Position numbers and translations under genes: made by a program
Shown here: piece after piece, positions 10,961-12,457 of the stretch
How positions within the stretch are numbered: position 1 is the stretch's first letter
Layout: each line of letters opens with the position of its first letter
The notes under the pieces: generated by a model
The model's database searches: none
Told to the model about the DNA's origin: nothing
The model's input: the letters and a program-made list of their open reading frames with translations, nothing else
Assembly (NCBI GenBank): GCA_013329855.1
Contig: DUJI01000214.1
Location: 1-12,457 of the forward strand
From: Thermoplasmata archaeon
GTDB lineage: Archaea; Thermoplasmatota; Thermoplasmata; RBG-16-68-12
Direction of reading: 5' to 3'
Length of the DNA stretch: 12,457 nucleotides

Positions 10961-11687
10961 CGAGGATGCGTCCCCCCGCGGGGCCCGCGGGGATCCCAAG
11001 GAGCCGCGGGAATTCGTCAAGTACACGTTCTACAAGGTCCGCCCGGAGTGGCGGCTCCTTCCCGCGGACGCGAAGAAGAAGCAGAAGGCGGAGTTCGCCG
11101 CGCTCCTCCACGACCTGGAGGACGAGATCGTCCTGCGGACGTACTCCCTGGTCGGCATCCGCGCGGAGACGGACTTCATGCTCTGGACCGTGGACCCCCA
11201 TCTGGAGACGCTCCGCGACCTGGCCCGCCGCGTCTCCTCCACGGAGCTCGGGCACTACCTGGACACGGCCCACGCGTACCTGGCGGCCACCCGGCCCTCG
11301 GAGTACTTCGGGGGTTCCGCTTCGGGCTCCGGGGAGCGGGCCGCGACGAAGGCCCTCCCGCGCGGATCGCGGTACCTCTTCGTCTACCCGTTCTGGAAGA
11401 AGCGGGAGTGGTACTCCCTGCCCTTCGAGAAGCGGCAGGAGATGATGCGGGACCACTTCCGCATCGGCCACAAATACCCCAACGTGAAGATCCACACGGC
11501 GTACTCCTTCGGCCTAGACGACCAGGAGTTCATGCTCTCCTTCGAGGCGGAGGAGCCCCTGGACTTCCTGGACCTCGTCATGGACCTCCGGCCCAGCGAG
11601 GCGAGCAAGTACACGGAGTGGGAGACTCCCATCTTCACCTGCCTCCTCTCCACGCCGGAGCAGATGCTGGACGCCCTGGGGATCTGA
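10953..11687 (+). CDS. Chlorite-dismutase-family protein, HemQ-like (putative coproheme decarboxylase)
   Basis: Heme-binding ferredoxin-like protein of the Cld/HemQ family; in bacteria, HemQ decarboxylates Fe-coproporphyrin III to heme b. The protein is 244 residues from the ATG at 10953. [14 protein letters not shown] (21-34) and the motif [14 protein letters not shown] (141-154) contain Tyr145 and Lys149, which line up with catalytic residues described for bacterial HemQ. His168 in [11 protein letters not shown] is the likely proximal heme ligand, followed by the family signature [16 protein letters not shown] (183-198). I see no Arg that clearly marks a true chlorite dismutase. Residues 118-138 form a glycine/serine-rich low-complexity linker. 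Its place between hemB and hemL ties it to tetrapyrrole metabolism. A structural genomics entry of this family exists from Thermoplasma, from memory. Family membership is firm; the reaction is inferred and a heme-sensing or storage role is possible. Confidence 0.87.
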   Translation: MADEDASPRGARGDPKEPREFVKYTFYKVRPEWRLLPADAKKKQKAEFAALLHDLEDEIVLRTYSLVGIRAETDFMLWTVDPHLETLRDLARRVSSTELGHYLDTAHAYLAATRPSEYFGGSASGSGERAATKALPRGSRYLFVYPFWKKREWYSLPFEKRQEMMRDHFRIGHKYPNVKIHTAYSFGLDDQEFMLSFEAEEPLDFLDLVMDLRPSEASKYTEWETPIFTCLLSTPEQMLDALGI

Positions 11688-11688
11688 G

Positions 11689-12457
<769 letters not shown>

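Noticed and set aside
9857..11026. 389-codon - strand open frame opposite hemB
   Set aside because: Antisense shadow of a GC-rich gene with full HemB catalytic residues on the + strand.

Overview
The window is GC-rich, gene-dense DNA in two blocks on the + strand with one - strand gene between them. The best guess for the source is an archaeon, probably of the Thermoplasmatota, a lineage known to carry bacterial-type DNA gyrase. Three things point that way: adjacent gyrB and gyrA genes, a chlorite-dismutase-family (HemQ-like) protein inside a tetrapyrrole operon, and translation signals. Internal operon genes have strong Shine-Dalgarno sites, while the two promoter-proximal genes (the epimerase and hemA) have none and sit behind AT-rich TATA-like boxes. 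A high-GC bacterium is not excluded, because no rRNA or other lineage marker is present.

Layout. (1) 1-3225: gyrB, missing only its first few dozen codons, interrupted in frame by a 484-residue intein (1162-2613). The intein has a complete set of splicing residues, an HNH endonuclease core and a long array of roughly 17-residue Trp-containing repeats. (2) 3234-5762: gyrA, complete, 8 nt after gyrB. (3) 5764-6825, - strand: an enolase-superfamily dipeptide epimerase, convergent with gyrA and 1 nt from it. (4) 6826-7001: the only real intergenic region, a divergent promoter with a perfect 6-bp inverted repeat next to a TATA-like box. (5) 7002-12457: a tightly packed operon hemA-hemC-hemD-hemB-hemQ-like-hemL, with overlaps of 1 to 8 nt or a 1-nt gap. 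The last gene runs off the end.

The hem operon encodes the C5 route from glutamyl-tRNA to uroporphyrinogen III: HemA, HemL, HemB, HemC and HemD, with HemL only partly in the window. Uroporphyrinogen III is the common precursor of siroheme, cobalamin-type corrinoids and heme. The HemQ-like gene is the odd member: it is known as a late heme enzyme or heme-binding protein, yet it lies among early-pathway genes. One testable idea is a hybrid route in which it converts Fe-coproporphyrin III to heme in place of AhbD.

The strongest points for follow-up are the gyrB intein, its repeat array and the apparent co-conversion footprint around it; substitutions at the quinolone-pocket positions of both gyrase subunits (Pro in the GyrB EGDSA motif, Leu at the GyrA Ser83 position); the HemQ-like gene; and the palindrome in the divergent promoter. 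No CRISPR array, tRNA, rRNA, insertion sequence or clear terminator was seen.
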